DNA from: Advenella sp. FME57
GTDB lineage: Bacteria; Pseudomonadota; Gammaproteobacteria; Burkholderiales; Burkholderiaceae_B
NCBI RefSeq assembly: GCF_014897675.1
Contig: NZ_JABUXU010000007.1
Coordinates: 62,001 to 126,000, forward strand
DNA: 64,000 bases
Direction: 5' to 3'
Shown here: in pieces, positions 9,601-20,657 of the stretch
Layout: the number at the start of each line of letters is the position of its first letter
How positions within the stretch are numbered: the stretch's first letter is position 1
The notes under the pieces: generated by a model
Told to the model about the DNA's origin: nothing
What the model saw: only the letters and a program-made list of their open reading frames with translations
The model's database searches: none
Program-made: the position numbers and the translations under genes

Positions 9601-10566
9601 GTGCCATCAAAAACAACAGCGCCCTCGTTGGCACGCCAGCATGGCTTTGCAATGGTAGAATTTCTCGTTGTCGCCCTTCCCTTGTTGTTTGCGGCCATGG
9701 CCAGCTACGAAGCCTCGCGCTGGTATATGGCGCGTGAAGCCGTCAGTCTTGCACTGCTTGAGGCCAGCCGCGCCGGCAGCGTGAACCACGCCAGGCCGCA
9801 GGCGATCGAAGATGCATTCCTGGATGCGCTGGCTCCGCTGTATGCGCCGGCGGGCACTTTTCGCAGCCCGCGTGAGCGGATGCTCCACCTGCAGAAACGA
9901 TTCGAGCAAGACAGTGACCGGCTTGCATGGGACATTGCCATTACTCATCCCAACGTTGCCGAATTTGCCGATTTCATGCAAAAGGATCTTCCCATTGCCG
10001 TGAAAACCGGCAATCCAGCCATTAATAACAATTATCAGCACAGGCAACATCAACAATATCCACGCGGCCCGGTATCGGGCAGCACGATCTACGATGCCAA
10101 CACCCTGCAACTGCAGGCACGCTATTTGTATGTGCCGGTGGTGCCGGGCATGCGCACGTTGTTGCGCACCCTGTTCGGTGCAATCAGCACATCCGGATCG
10201 CCACTGGCCACCCACGGTGCGCTGCCAATAAGCGCGGCAATCACAATTGAAATGCAATCGCATCCGGTTCTCTGGTTGTCCGAAGAAACGACCCACGTTC
10301 GCTACAAGCAGCTTAGTGCGTTTGCCAACTCACCAGGACCACTACGCAAACCAACCACCGAGGCCAGTGGTGGCAACGGCGACGCAATGGGTAGCATTGC
10401 CTCCGACCCGGCAACGCCCAACGCAACGCTCCCCGGCGGCAGGCCAGCCTCGCAGGCCAGGACTGATGCCGTTGCGACGGGTAGCCAGCACCAGCCTGGC
10501 GCAACGCCTACAAACTATGAGGCTCCCGAAAATGCCCTGCCCGCCGAGTCGGCCTGCCTGCCATAA
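9601..10566 (+). CDS. TadE-like pseudopilin/secreted protein
   Basis: A class III (prepilin-like) signal is visible: a short polar leader ending in RQHG, then FAMVEFLVVALPLLFAAMA, with Glu at +5 after the Gly, as in TadE/TadF minor pilins. The rest is a ~300-residue exported domain rich in Ala, Pro and Thr toward the C terminus. The start is uncertain: GTG 9601 gives a 15-residue leader, and ATG 9520 gives a 42-residue one. No other tad genes lie nearby, so it is an orphan. Its function is unknown. Confidence 0.6.
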   Translation: MPSKTTAPSLARQHGFAMVEFLVVALPLLFAAMASYEASRWYMAREAVSLALLEASRAGSVNHARPQAIEDAFLDALAPLYAPAGTFRSPRERMLHLQKRFEQDSDRLAWDIAITHPNVAEFADFMQKDLPIAVKTGNPAINNNYQHRQHQQYPRGPVSGSTIYDANTLQLQARYLYVPVVPGMRTLLRTLFGAISTSGSPLATHGALPISAAITIEMQSHPVLWLSEETTHVRYKQLSAFANSPGPLRKPTTEASGGNGDAMGSIASDPATPNATLPGGRPASQARTDAVATGSQHQPGATPTNYEAPENALPAESACLP

Positions 10567-10632
10567 GTGCTGCAAACAAGCGCGCAGTACGGCAGGCACA
10601 CAACGTGGCATTCGGGATTGTATTAACTTGGC

Positions 10633-10726
10633 CTGATTCGGCTTGGTACTGATTCGATCTAACGCTAATTTGGTCTGGTTCTGATTCGATCAGATCCGGA
10701 TTTGGCTCAGTCCTGAATCAGTTTAG
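10633..10726 (+). repeat. Degenerate short repeat around CTGATTCG
   Basis: Copies of (C)TGATTCG(G/A) followed by TTGG-like words recur irregularly between the TadE-like gene and ftsB, for example CTGATTCGGCTTGGT, CTGATTCGATC (twice) and CCTGAATCAG. It looks like a decaying simple repeat, and no function is apparent. Confidence 0.45.
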
Positions 10727-10768
10727 ACGGCACGAGCGACACCAACAGGAAATGCTTATTCCTGACTG

Positions 10769-11212
10769 CTATTGCTGCGTCGGTTTTGAAGACCTGGCCG
10801 GCTTGCGGCTCTCGGACTTTGTCCGCTTATTGCCGGCAGCCGTTGCTTTTGCCTGGGATTTGGCTGCCGCAGTAGAAGCTGTCTTGGCCTTGGATGTCCC
10901 CGGTACCTCGTAGCTGACCGGCACATCGGGTTGCGGCTCATTCGGCGTCAGGATCTGCACATACGTTTCGTCTTTTTTGATCATGCGCATTTCAATACGG
11001 GCGCGATCTTCAAGCGCATCGGTACCCGTTTTCAGATCATGTACTTCCGCATCCATTGCATTGTTGCGAGTCAGCAATGCCTTGTTCTTCTCTTCCTGGG
11101 CTTCCAGTTGCTGCTTAAGCACTGTCACGCGCGCCCACCCTTCTTCCCCCCACCACAGCGGATATTGTATGGCTACGCAGGCAACCATCAGGGCAAGGTA
11201 TAGTAAGCGCAT
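10769..11212 (-). CDS. ftsB: Cell division protein FtsB
   Basis: Bitopic septum protein of the FtsQLB complex. The N-terminal transmembrane helix (LLYLALMVACVAIQYPLWW) is followed by a coiled coil (VTVLKQQLEAQEEKNKALLTRNNAMDAEVHDLKTG) and the family motif AIEDRARIEMRMIKKDET-like segment. At 147 residues it is longer than the usual ~100, because of a basic Lys/Ser/Ala-rich tail after residue ~105. It follows eno by 30 bases, the standard eno-ftsB order. Confidence 0.9.
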   Translation of the reverse strand: MRLLYLALMVACVAIQYPLWWGEEGWARVTVLKQQLEAQEEKNKALLTRNNAMDAEVHDLKTGTDALEDRARIEMRMIKKDETYVQILTPNEPQPDVPVSYEVPGTSKAKTASTAAAKSQAKATAAGNKRTKSESRKPARSSKPTQQ

Positions 11213-11242
11213 GACAAATGCTCAATACTCGCGCCGCAGCGC

Positions 11243-12812
<1,570 letters not shown>

Positions 12813-14459
12813 CTAGCCGTTGTCCTTGCCCCGCAGCCGCCGCCGGCGACGGCCAGCAGGTGGCTCGGCCACGGTGTTGCCCAGACTGGTAAAGCGGATC
12901 AGCGGCAGCCTGTAGAGCCACAACAGGGCAATCACATTTACCGCAAACACCACAATCAGGCCTGATTCGATCGCGTCCACCATATGTTCGCGCGCCAGCT
13001 GCAGCCACGGAAGCGCATCCTGCCCCAGGCTGGCCATTTCAGTAATCAGCCCCGCCTGGCTGTCTGTCCTGACCAGTAACTGCGGATCAGACAGGGCCAG
13101 AAGCAGCTGCTGGGACCCCATTTTGTTTGCATCGGCCTGAATGCCGGCGACATAATAGTAATTGACCATCGTGCCGATAATAGCCGTTCCCAGCATGCCG
13201 CCAATCATGCGGATGGACTGCACGAGCGCCGTCACAATGCCCAGGTTATTGCGGCCGGACAGCTCCTGGCTGAAAATTGTCAGGTTGGGCATAATAAAAC
13301 CCAGACCGACACCGCCGAGCGTCATATATAGCAAAAAGACCAACTGCGACATATCACGATCATAAAAGACCACGCCCGCCACGGCAATCGCCGTCAATAC
13401 AAAGCCGATATACAGAATCCAGTTGGGCCGGGCCAGGCGAATAACGATCCGGCCACTCAGGATACTGCCCACGGTAATGCATACTACCAACGGCGTGACC
13501 AGCATGCCGGCGTCGTTGGGAGAATAGCCGAAGCCGCCCTGAAGCAGCAGCGGGATATAGAACAGCATGCCAAACATCACAAACCCGGTCAATAGCGACA
13601 AGGTGAACATGGTGCCAAGACTGCGATCGCGAAACACTTCCAGCGGCAGTAGCGGAAAAGCACAGCGGCGCTCCCAGCGTATCAGGACAATAAACGCCAG
13701 AACGGACACAACGGAAAACAAGCCGACCTGCCAGGAAACGCCATGCGTGGCAAACAGTTCCACCGCCAGTTGTAGACAGCCCAGGAACAGCGCGATCAGC
13801 ACCGCCCCCTGCCAGTCCAGACGGATTGTCTGTTCACGCTTGTAACGAATCAGCGGCAGATATTGCCAGATAAAGAACAGGCTGACCAGGCCCACCGGCA
13901 GATTGACATAGAAAACCGAACGCCATCCGTAATATTCGGTCAGAAACCCGCCCAGGGACGGGCCGATGGCCGAGGCAATGCCAAAAGAAGAACTGAGCAG
14001 AATCTGCCAGCGCAGGCGCACCTTGGCATCCGGAAACAGGTCCGGCACACAGGCAAAGGCGGTGCCGACCAGCATTCCGCCACCAATACCCTGCAAGGCC
14101 CGGGCCAGCACCAGTTGCGTCATACTGCCGGCCATGCCGCAAAGCATCGAAGCAATGGTAAAAATAATAACGGACGCAACCACAAATGGCTTGCGTCCGT
14201 AATAATCACTCAGGCGACCACAGATAGGAACCGTAATGACAGAGGCCAGAAGATAGGAAGTGCCGACCCAGGCGTATAGTTCAAAACCATTGAGCTCTGC
14301 CACGATGGTGGGCAAGGCGGTACCGACGATGGTTTGATCCAGCCCCACCAGCATACCGACAAAACAGATGCCCAGCACAGCCATCAAAGATTGCCGAAAC
14401 GGCAGCAATCGCCCCGATGCCGATTTTTCCTCATTCACTTCGATTGTTCTGGTAACCAT
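12813..14459 (-). CDS. MFS transporter, DHA2 (14-TM, EmrB/QacA) family
   Basis: Drug:proton antiporter family membrane protein of 548 residues with about 14 hydrophobic helices. The motif-A-like segment GRLSDYYGRKPFVV follows helix two, and VGLDQTIVGTALPTI (the D1-like motif of DHA2) lies in helix one. The C terminus is basic (RRRRRLRGKD). Substrate cannot be told from sequence. It sits between kdsA and eno, genes that are usually adjacent in this group, suggesting local insertion. Confidence 0.88.
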   Translation of the reverse strand: MVTRTIEVNEEKSASGRLLPFRQSLMAVLGICFVGMLVGLDQTIVGTALPTIVAELNGFELYAWVGTSYLLASVITVPICGRLSDYYGRKPFVVASVIIFTIASMLCGMAGSMTQLVLARALQGIGGGMLVGTAFACVPDLFPDAKVRLRWQILLSSSFGIASAIGPSLGGFLTEYYGWRSVFYVNLPVGLVSLFFIWQYLPLIRYKREQTIRLDWQGAVLIALFLGCLQLAVELFATHGVSWQVGLFSVVSVLAFIVLIRWERRCAFPLLPLEVFRDRSLGTMFTLSLLTGFVMFGMLFYIPLLLQGGFGYSPNDAGMLVTPLVVCITVGSILSGRIVIRLARPNWILYIGFVLTAIAVAGVVFYDRDMSQLVFLLYMTLGGVGLGFIMPNLTIFSQELSGRNNLGIVTALVQSIRMIGGMLGTAIIGTMVNYYYVAGIQADANKMGSQQLLLALSDPQLLVRTDSQAGLITEMASLGQDALPWLQLAREHMVDAIESGLIVVFAVNVIALLWLYRLPLIRFTSLGNTVAEPPAGRRRRRLRGKDNG

Positions 14460-14570
14460 ACTTCCCGTTCAAAGTAAACGCCGGCATCAACGCTCACCGG
14501 GCTATGTTTGCCACCTGACTGACAACGCCTGCCGGCCTGTCAATATCCATGTCACGAGCGAACAACGCAA

Positions 14571-15428
14571 TCAGGCGCCGAACTGGTCTTCGATAAAACC
14601 CTGGCCTTTGACAATACGATCAATGTCAGTGAGCGAGCGCAACAGGGCTTCCATATGCGCCAGAGGCACAGCATTGGGGCCGTCAGACAGCGCCACGGCA
14701 GGATCCGGATGCGTTTCCATAAACAGACCGGATACCCCTACCGCAACGGCAGCCCGCGCCAGCACGGGCACAAACTCACGCTGACCGCCAGACGACGTAC
14801 CCTGACCACCTGGCAACTGCACGGAATGCGTCGCATCAAAAACAACCGGACATTCGGTTGCGCGCATGATCGCAAGCGAACGCATATCCGAGACCAGATT
14901 GTTATAGCCGAAAGAAGCCCCGCGTTCGCAGACCATGATATTGGCGCCATCGCCACCGGCTGCGATGGCGGCGGCTTTGGCCTTGGCCACGACCTGCAGC
15001 ATATCGGCCGGCGCCAGAAACTGTCCTTTCTTGATATTTACCGGTTTGCCGGTGGCTGCACAAGCCGAAATGAAATCAGTCTGGCGGCACAGAAAAGCCG
15101 GGGTCTGCAACACATCAACGACAGCGGCGACGCGCTCTACCTGCGTAATGTCATGAACATCAGTCAGGACAGGGACATTGAGCTGTTCCCGGATATCGGC
15201 CAGAATCTGCAGGCCTTCGTCCATTCCCGGACCGCGATAAGAGGCGCCCGAGCTGCGATTCGCCTTGTCAAAAGAACTTTTGTAGATGAATGGAATGCCA
15301 AGGCGCTCGGTGATATCCTGCAAGGAACGCGCGGTATCGAACGCCATCTGGCGCGATTCGATCACGCATGGGCCGGCAATCAGAAAAAACGGTTTGGTCA
15401 GACCCACGTCGAAGCCGCAAAGATTCAT
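14571..15428 (-). CDS. kdsA: 3-deoxy-8-phosphooctulonate (KDO-8P) synthase
   Basis: Condenses phosphoenolpyruvate with arabinose 5-phosphate for the lipopolysaccharide inner core. 285 residues with [40 protein letters not shown] and the [19 protein letters not shown] signature. The gene starts 10 bases after pyrG, and the pyrG-kdsA-eno series is a common betaproteobacterial operon. Confidence 0.96.
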   Translation of the reverse strand: MNLCGFDVGLTKPFFLIAGPCVIESRQMAFDTARSLQDITERLGIPFIYKSSFDKANRSSGASYRGPGMDEGLQILADIREQLNVPVLTDVHDITQVERVAAVVDVLQTPAFLCRQTDFISACAATGKPVNIKKGQFLAPADMLQVVAKAKAAAIAAGGDGANIMVCERGASFGYNNLVSDMRSLAIMRATECPVVFDATHSVQLPGGQGTSSGGQREFVPVLARAAVAVGVSGLFMETHPDPAVALSDGPNAVPLAHMEALLRSLTDIDRIVKGQGFIEDQFGA

Positions 15429-15438
15429 GGTGATATCC

Positions 15439-17226
<1,788 letters not shown>

Positions 17227-17228
17227 TC

Positions 17229-17333
17229 ATGGACCGAAAACGAAAAACCCTGCTTATGCTGCTTTGCTACGTCATTGCCTTTTTTGCGACCATTGGCCTG
17301 CTATCCCTATGGGCAACCACCCTTTACATGTAG
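17229..17333 (+). CDS. Small single-pass membrane protein, 34 residues
   Basis: A short ORF starting M-D-R-K-R-K followed by one long hydrophobic stretch (LLMLLCYVIAFFATIGLLSL), so a positive-inside single transmembrane peptide. A purine-rich AAGAAAAG precedes the ATG. It lies divergent to pyrG and ahead of the convergent sirtuin gene. No function is known to me; small size makes this a moderate call. Confidence 0.5.
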   Translation: MDRKRKTLLMLLCYVIAFFATIGLLSLWATTLYM

Positions 17334-17408
17334 CGTCTAAGCGGAATCCCTTTACACGGAATCCCTCTAATACGGACTGCACCTTTCGGCTTCCCCATAC
17401 GGGTTATC

Positions 17409-18281
17409 CTATACCGCCGCCAACCGATCCCAACAAACGTCGCCGACCTGTGCGCCCTGTGCCAGAACGGCATCAAGCGCAGTCAGGAGCGGAGCACAAC
17501 CAGCATTCAGTTTCAGCGCAAGCACTGCATCGGCCCGCGTTCTACCCAGCGTGATGGCCGCCACCGGCTTGCCCTGTCTGGCGGCGTCGCGCACAAAACG
17601 ATAGCCCGAATAAACCATCAGCGAGGAGCCGACCACCAGGACGGCGCTGGCCTGCTCCAGGGCCTGATAGACCGCATCGACGCGGGCGCGCGGAACCGCT
17701 TCGCCAAAGAACACCACGTCCGGCTTCAGGATGCCGCCACACTGGCCACAGGCCGGAATGCGAAAAGAAGAAAAATCAGTCTCGAGATCCACGTCGCCAT
17801 CCGGTGCCATGGCAGCGGTCATATCCGCCCAGGAGGGGTTCTCAGTGAGCAGTTGCTGCTGATAACTTACGCGATCAAGCTTGCTATTGCAATGCATACA
17901 GACCACGTCTGCCAGCGATCCATGCAGCTCGAGCAACCGGGACTGACCAGCCTGCCGATGCAGGCCGTCAACATTCTGCGTCACTAGCAGACCTGTGTAG
18001 CCCTTGGATTCAAGCGATTGCAAGGCGTAATGCGCCGCATTCGGCTTGCCGCCGGAAAACATCGACCAGCCCACCATACTGCGCGCCCAATAGCGCCGGC
18101 GCGCCGCCTCTGAGCCCATGAACTGCTGAAACGTCATCGGCGGCGGCCGCATCCATGCGCCCTCGGTATCACGATAGGCCGGAATGCCTGAATCGGTGCT
18201 GCAGCCGGCGCCGGTAATCACCAACAGGCCCGCGTGCTGCTGCACGAAAGCCTGCAGATCGGCGATGGCCGGCGCTGTCAT
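17409..18281 (-). CDS. NAD-dependent protein deacylase, sirtuin (Sir2) family
   Basis: NAD-consuming lysine deacylase. It shows the Rossmann motif GAGCSTDSGIPAYRD, the QNVDGLHRQAG active-site segment with the catalytic His in LLELHGSLADVVC, and two zinc-binding Cys pairs (CMHC and CGQC). Length is 290 residues. It is convergent with the small membrane gene and followed by nothing in the same frame; its upstream neighbour is the cupin gene, ten bases away. Confidence 0.93.
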   Translation of the reverse strand: MTAPAIADLQAFVQQHAGLLVITGAGCSTDSGIPAYRDTEGAWMRPPPMTFQQFMGSEAARRRYWARSMVGWSMFSGGKPNAAHYALQSLESKGYTGLLVTQNVDGLHRQAGQSRLLELHGSLADVVCMHCNSKLDRVSYQQQLLTENPSWADMTAAMAPDGDVDLETDFSSFRIPACGQCGGILKPDVVFFGEAVPRARVDAVYQALEQASAVLVVGSSLMVYSGYRFVRDAARQGKPVAAITLGRTRADAVLALKLNAGCAPLLTALDAVLAQGAQVGDVCWDRLAAV

Positions 18282-18290
18282 AGACCCGAC

Positions 18291-18680
18291 CTACTCCGTG
18301 GTCTTGCCATCAAAATGCTCTTCCTGCTCATCCTGCTTGGTGGCATGCACCACGCCATCACGATGCTCGGGCGGCCCGTAAATCGTGTACAAACGCAGGG
18401 GCTGATCGCCGCTATTGATCACATTGTGACGGGCACCGGCAGGAACGATCACCGCGTCATCGTCCTCGATGGCATGCGTCTGTCCGTCAATCACGACCTT
18501 GCCCTTGCCTTCTTCGATGCGAAAGAACTGATCATGGCCTTCATGAACCTCTTCCCCGATTTCTTCACCAGGTTGCAGCGTCATAAGGACCAGCTGCAGG
18601 TTTTTCCCCGTATAAAGCACCTTGCGGTAAAGATCATTGTTCACGGTCAATTCTTCGATATCATCGACAAAACCTTTCAT
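18291..18680 (-). CDS. Cupin domain-containing protein
   Basis: Small single-domain cupin of 129 residues: LQPGEEIGEEVHEGHDQFFRIEEGKGKVVIDG (first cupin motif with two His and one Glu) and AGARHNVINSGDQPLRLYTIYGPPEH (second motif). A bound divalent metal is likely; substrate is unknown. The start at 18680 follows GGAGTAAG, which is a better signal than the ATG 33 bases upstream. Confidence 0.85.
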   Translation of the reverse strand: MKGFVDDIEELTVNNDLYRKVLYTGKNLQLVLMTLQPGEEIGEEVHEGHDQFFRIEEGKGKVVIDGQTHAIEDDDAVIVPAGARHNVINSGDQPLRLYTIYGPPEHRDGVVHATKQDEQEEHFDGKTTE

Positions 18681-18737
18681 ACGACTTACTCCATAAAGTG
18701 AACGGGTCCGCAATACGGACTCCTATCGGCCCGGGAT

Positions 18738-19136
18738 TTACATTTCCCAGGATTGAAACACATCATTGACAAATTTAATTTCCAATACCTGCTTGCCCAC
18801 ATCGGCTTTGCCGGGGCTGAGCAGCCGGCCAGCCGAATCAACCATGGGGCCAACGACCGGCACGGCACCAACCATATTACCGGCCATGCTGCCAGATGAC
18901 TTGCGCGCATACATCAGCGAGGTTTCGTTATTGGAATTGCGGGTTGTGCGATCGGGCTCGCCAAAAATCTGGATGGCCTGGGCCACCGTGGTCTTGTCCT
19001 TGATCAGGCTTTTATTGAGAAAGACCGGATCAAAATAATCGGCATTTCCCATCAGGTCGGTTTTACTGGGGACGCTGCACGCCAGCAGCCCTGCACTGAT
19101 CAGGCATCCCAGCAACAGCCATCGCATTCTCTTCAT
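18738..19136 (-). CDS. Putative lipoprotein
   Basis: 132 residues. N-terminal signal with lipobox LLACSVPS, so probably lipid-anchored. The middle (TTVAQAIQIFGEPDRT) recalls the SmpA/OmlA (BamE-like) fold, in which a Gly-Glu-Pro turn follows a helix; then a small-residue-rich segment GSMAGNMVGAVPVVGPM. I cannot assign a specific role. The upstream sequence is a gene-poor strip. Confidence 0.65.
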   Translation of the reverse strand: MKRMRWLLLGCLISAGLLACSVPSKTDLMGNADYFDPVFLNKSLIKDKTTVAQAIQIFGEPDRTTRNSNNETSLMYARKSSGSMAGNMVGAVPVVGPMVDSAGRLLSPGKADVGKQVLEIKFVNDVFQSWEM

Positions 19137-19429
19137 TATTCACTCCTGAACAGGGGTCGGAACGATCGCAACTACCATACACCGCCAGACAATTGCGCCA
19201 TATCGTGCTGCATTTTTCACCCGCTCATACCCAGTTTAATAAACAGATTATCCCACAATTTTTTGCATTGGCTGACAGACCGTGACCACTGCTTTTCGGT
19301 ATCCTGCAAAATGCCTCTGACTTTCATGGCTGACAAGCTGGCGGCGCTCTATCCGTATTCGTCCTGTCTGCATGCCGATATGTTACATTTTCAGTGTTAT
19401 TTCGTTAACAACTCGAATAAGGAACACGT
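19137..19429 (+). other. Gene-poor intergenic stretch
   Basis: About 290 bases between the lipoprotein gene and the small ORF at 19430. It holds a 40-codon ORF (19311-19433) without a ribosome binding site, which I do not support as a gene. No repeats or hairpins stand out. Confidence 0.35.
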
Positions 19430-19620
19430 ATGAGCATGTCATTTCGCAGACGTAAACGCAGTGTAGACCTGTTAAAAAAGAAAGATCGGCGCTTGATCGC
19501 TGGTTAAAGTCGAATGTAACGGATAAAGGATACAGGGACTGGTATCGAGCGGACAGGTTCGCTTATGACAATGCACATGGATCATGCCCAACTGATGCGA
19601 TCTATCGTTCCAAACCCTGA
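19430..19620 (+). CDS. Possible small gene with -1 frameshift (or frameshifted remnant)
   Basis: The zero-frame ORF starts at ATG 19430 behind AAGGA and encodes only 25 residues (rich in Arg/Lys) to a TAA at 19505. At 19474-19480 the heptamer A AAA AAG lies in the correct phase for -1 slippage. A slip would give 17 shared residues followed by a 46-codon open tail to 19617: ERSALDRW, KGYRDWYRADRFAYDNAHG, PTDAIYRSKP. The tail composition looks protein-like. No family is recognised, and a simple indel mutation in a poly-A run is an equally good explanation. Confidence 0.35.
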
Positions 19621-19974
19621 CTTATCTGCAGCTTCCCAAAATGCCTTTCGGGAATGCTCAAAGATCGACTGACAACGACGGGCAGGTTATTGCTTCGTTG
19701 CGTCCGCCACAGTGATTACATGAGCGCGCCAATATCAAAGCATCTCTAACGCTGTTAAATCCGCACTGTTGCTTGTGCCGTCTCGTCTCGACACTGCCGG
19801 CAAAAAATTAGAATCACCCCATTGCCCATGGCTTATAGTTGTTCTGCTGCGCACCTATTTTCTTGTCTGAAAATGTCAAAAACCAAAGGCTCAATATCAT
19901 TACTAAGTGAAAATACTTATGTCATAACGTAACATTCATGGCTATGCTGAGCGCTCATGCATAAGGAGATAGGA
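19621..19974 (+). other. Gene-poor stretch
   Basis: About 350 bases, lower in G+C than the flanks, with no ORF or repeat that I can support. It probably contains the promoter of the small secreted protein gene at 19975. Confidence 0.35.
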
Positions 19975-20100
19975 ATGAAGAAAATCGTATTAATGATGCT
20001 TTTGCTGATGTTTACCGCAACATCTTTTGCCCATGGTGGTCGTACTGATCGAAATGGATGCCACAACGATAATAAAAACAATAGTCGGCACTGTCACTAA
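19975..20100 (+). CDS. Small secreted Cys/His-rich protein, 41 residues
   Basis: A clear signal peptide MKKIVLMMLLLMFTATSFA, then HGGRTDRNGCHNDNKNNSRHCH. AAGGAG stands eight bases before the ATG. The pattern GGRTDxxGCHxD...HCH recurs in small exported proteins and as an appended module in larger bacterial proteins, where it may bind metal through Cys and His. Function is unknown. It lies in the low-G+C strip next to tRNA-Asn. Confidence 0.65.
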   Translation: MKKIVLMMLLLMFTATSFAHGGRTDRNGCHNDNKNNSRHCH

Positions 20101-20375
20101 TTGGTTATGACAAACCATAGTCCTTTACGCTAAAGGACTACGGACAACAAAACCACGTACCTGTTTTTGAACCGACGGCCTACCTCAGGCCCCAAAGACC
20201 ATTTTGAATAGCGGTTATTGATCGCCCCGCTGACCATCCAATAATTTTCCCCTAACCATACCAAATCCGTTATTTTCATTGAGTAACTGGGATTTGTGTG
20301 AAATATGAAGCCTTTATGCAGCATCTATATTGGGTTTGTCTGCGCTCAGAATAAGCCACATTTATTTCAGGCAAC
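20101..20375 (-). other. Gene-poor stretch beside tRNA-Asn with a weak minus-strand ORF
   Basis: About 275 bases. A minus-strand ORF (20130-20324, 64 residues, or 49 from the internal Met at 20279) has mixed amino-acid composition such as ENYWMVSGAINNRYSKW but no signal, domain or ribosome binding site that I can name. A hairpin (TAGTCCTTT / AAAGGACTA) at about 20118-20140 overlaps its end. Possibly a remnant of inserted DNA. Confidence 0.3.
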
Positions 20376-20400
20376 AAAAAAGCCACCTATTAAGGTGGCT
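20376..20400 (-). terminator. Rho-independent terminator after tRNA-Asn
   Basis: On the minus strand AGCCACCT and AGGTGGCT pair around a four-base loop and are followed by a T run. It lies about 28 bases beyond the tRNA 3' end. Confidence 0.8.
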
Positions 20401-20428
20401 AATTCGTTGATATTACTACAAAATTGTT

Positions 20429-20504
20429 TGGCTCCCCGAACTGGGTTCGAACCAGTGACCTGCGGATTAACAGTCCGTCGCTCTACCGACTGAGCTATCG
20501 GGGA
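20429..20504 (-). tRNA. tRNA-Asn (anticodon GTT)
   Basis: 76 bases with encoded CCA. The minus strand reads TCCCCGATAGCTCAGTCGGT at the 5' end, with a seven-pair acceptor stem TCCCCGA/TCGGGGA, D arm, anticodon loop CTGTTAA with GTT, and T arm GGTTCGAACCC. tRNA genes are frequent integration targets, and the sequence downstream (toward 19137) is gene-poor and low in G+C. Confidence 0.97.
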
Positions 20505-20606
20505 TCAATTAAGAAAATAATTATAGCCAGAAACCGGATGGCAATGCAAGCGCTTGGCTGTATCCTCTATTCTTTTTTACGAAAATGTTGCATTTGGCCG
20601 ACGCCC

Positions 20607-20638
20607 ATAAAAAAGCACGCGACCGAAGTCGCGTGCTT
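20607..20638 (-). terminator. Rho-independent terminator of the yjcH-actP operon
   Basis: A perfect 11-bp stem AAGCACGCGAC/GTCGCGTGCTT with a CGAA loop, followed on the minus strand by TTTTTTAT. It lies 20 bases downstream of the actP stop codon. Confidence 0.9.
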
Positions 20639-20657
20639 ACCGGCAATAACGCGCTGT

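Noticed and set aside
19311-19433. 40-codon plus-strand ORF before the frameshift gene
   Set aside because: No ribosome binding site and unremarkable composition; kept only as a comment.
20305-20493. Plus-strand ORF running into tRNA-Asn
   Set aside because: It reads through the terminator and the tRNA gene antisense; not a protein.
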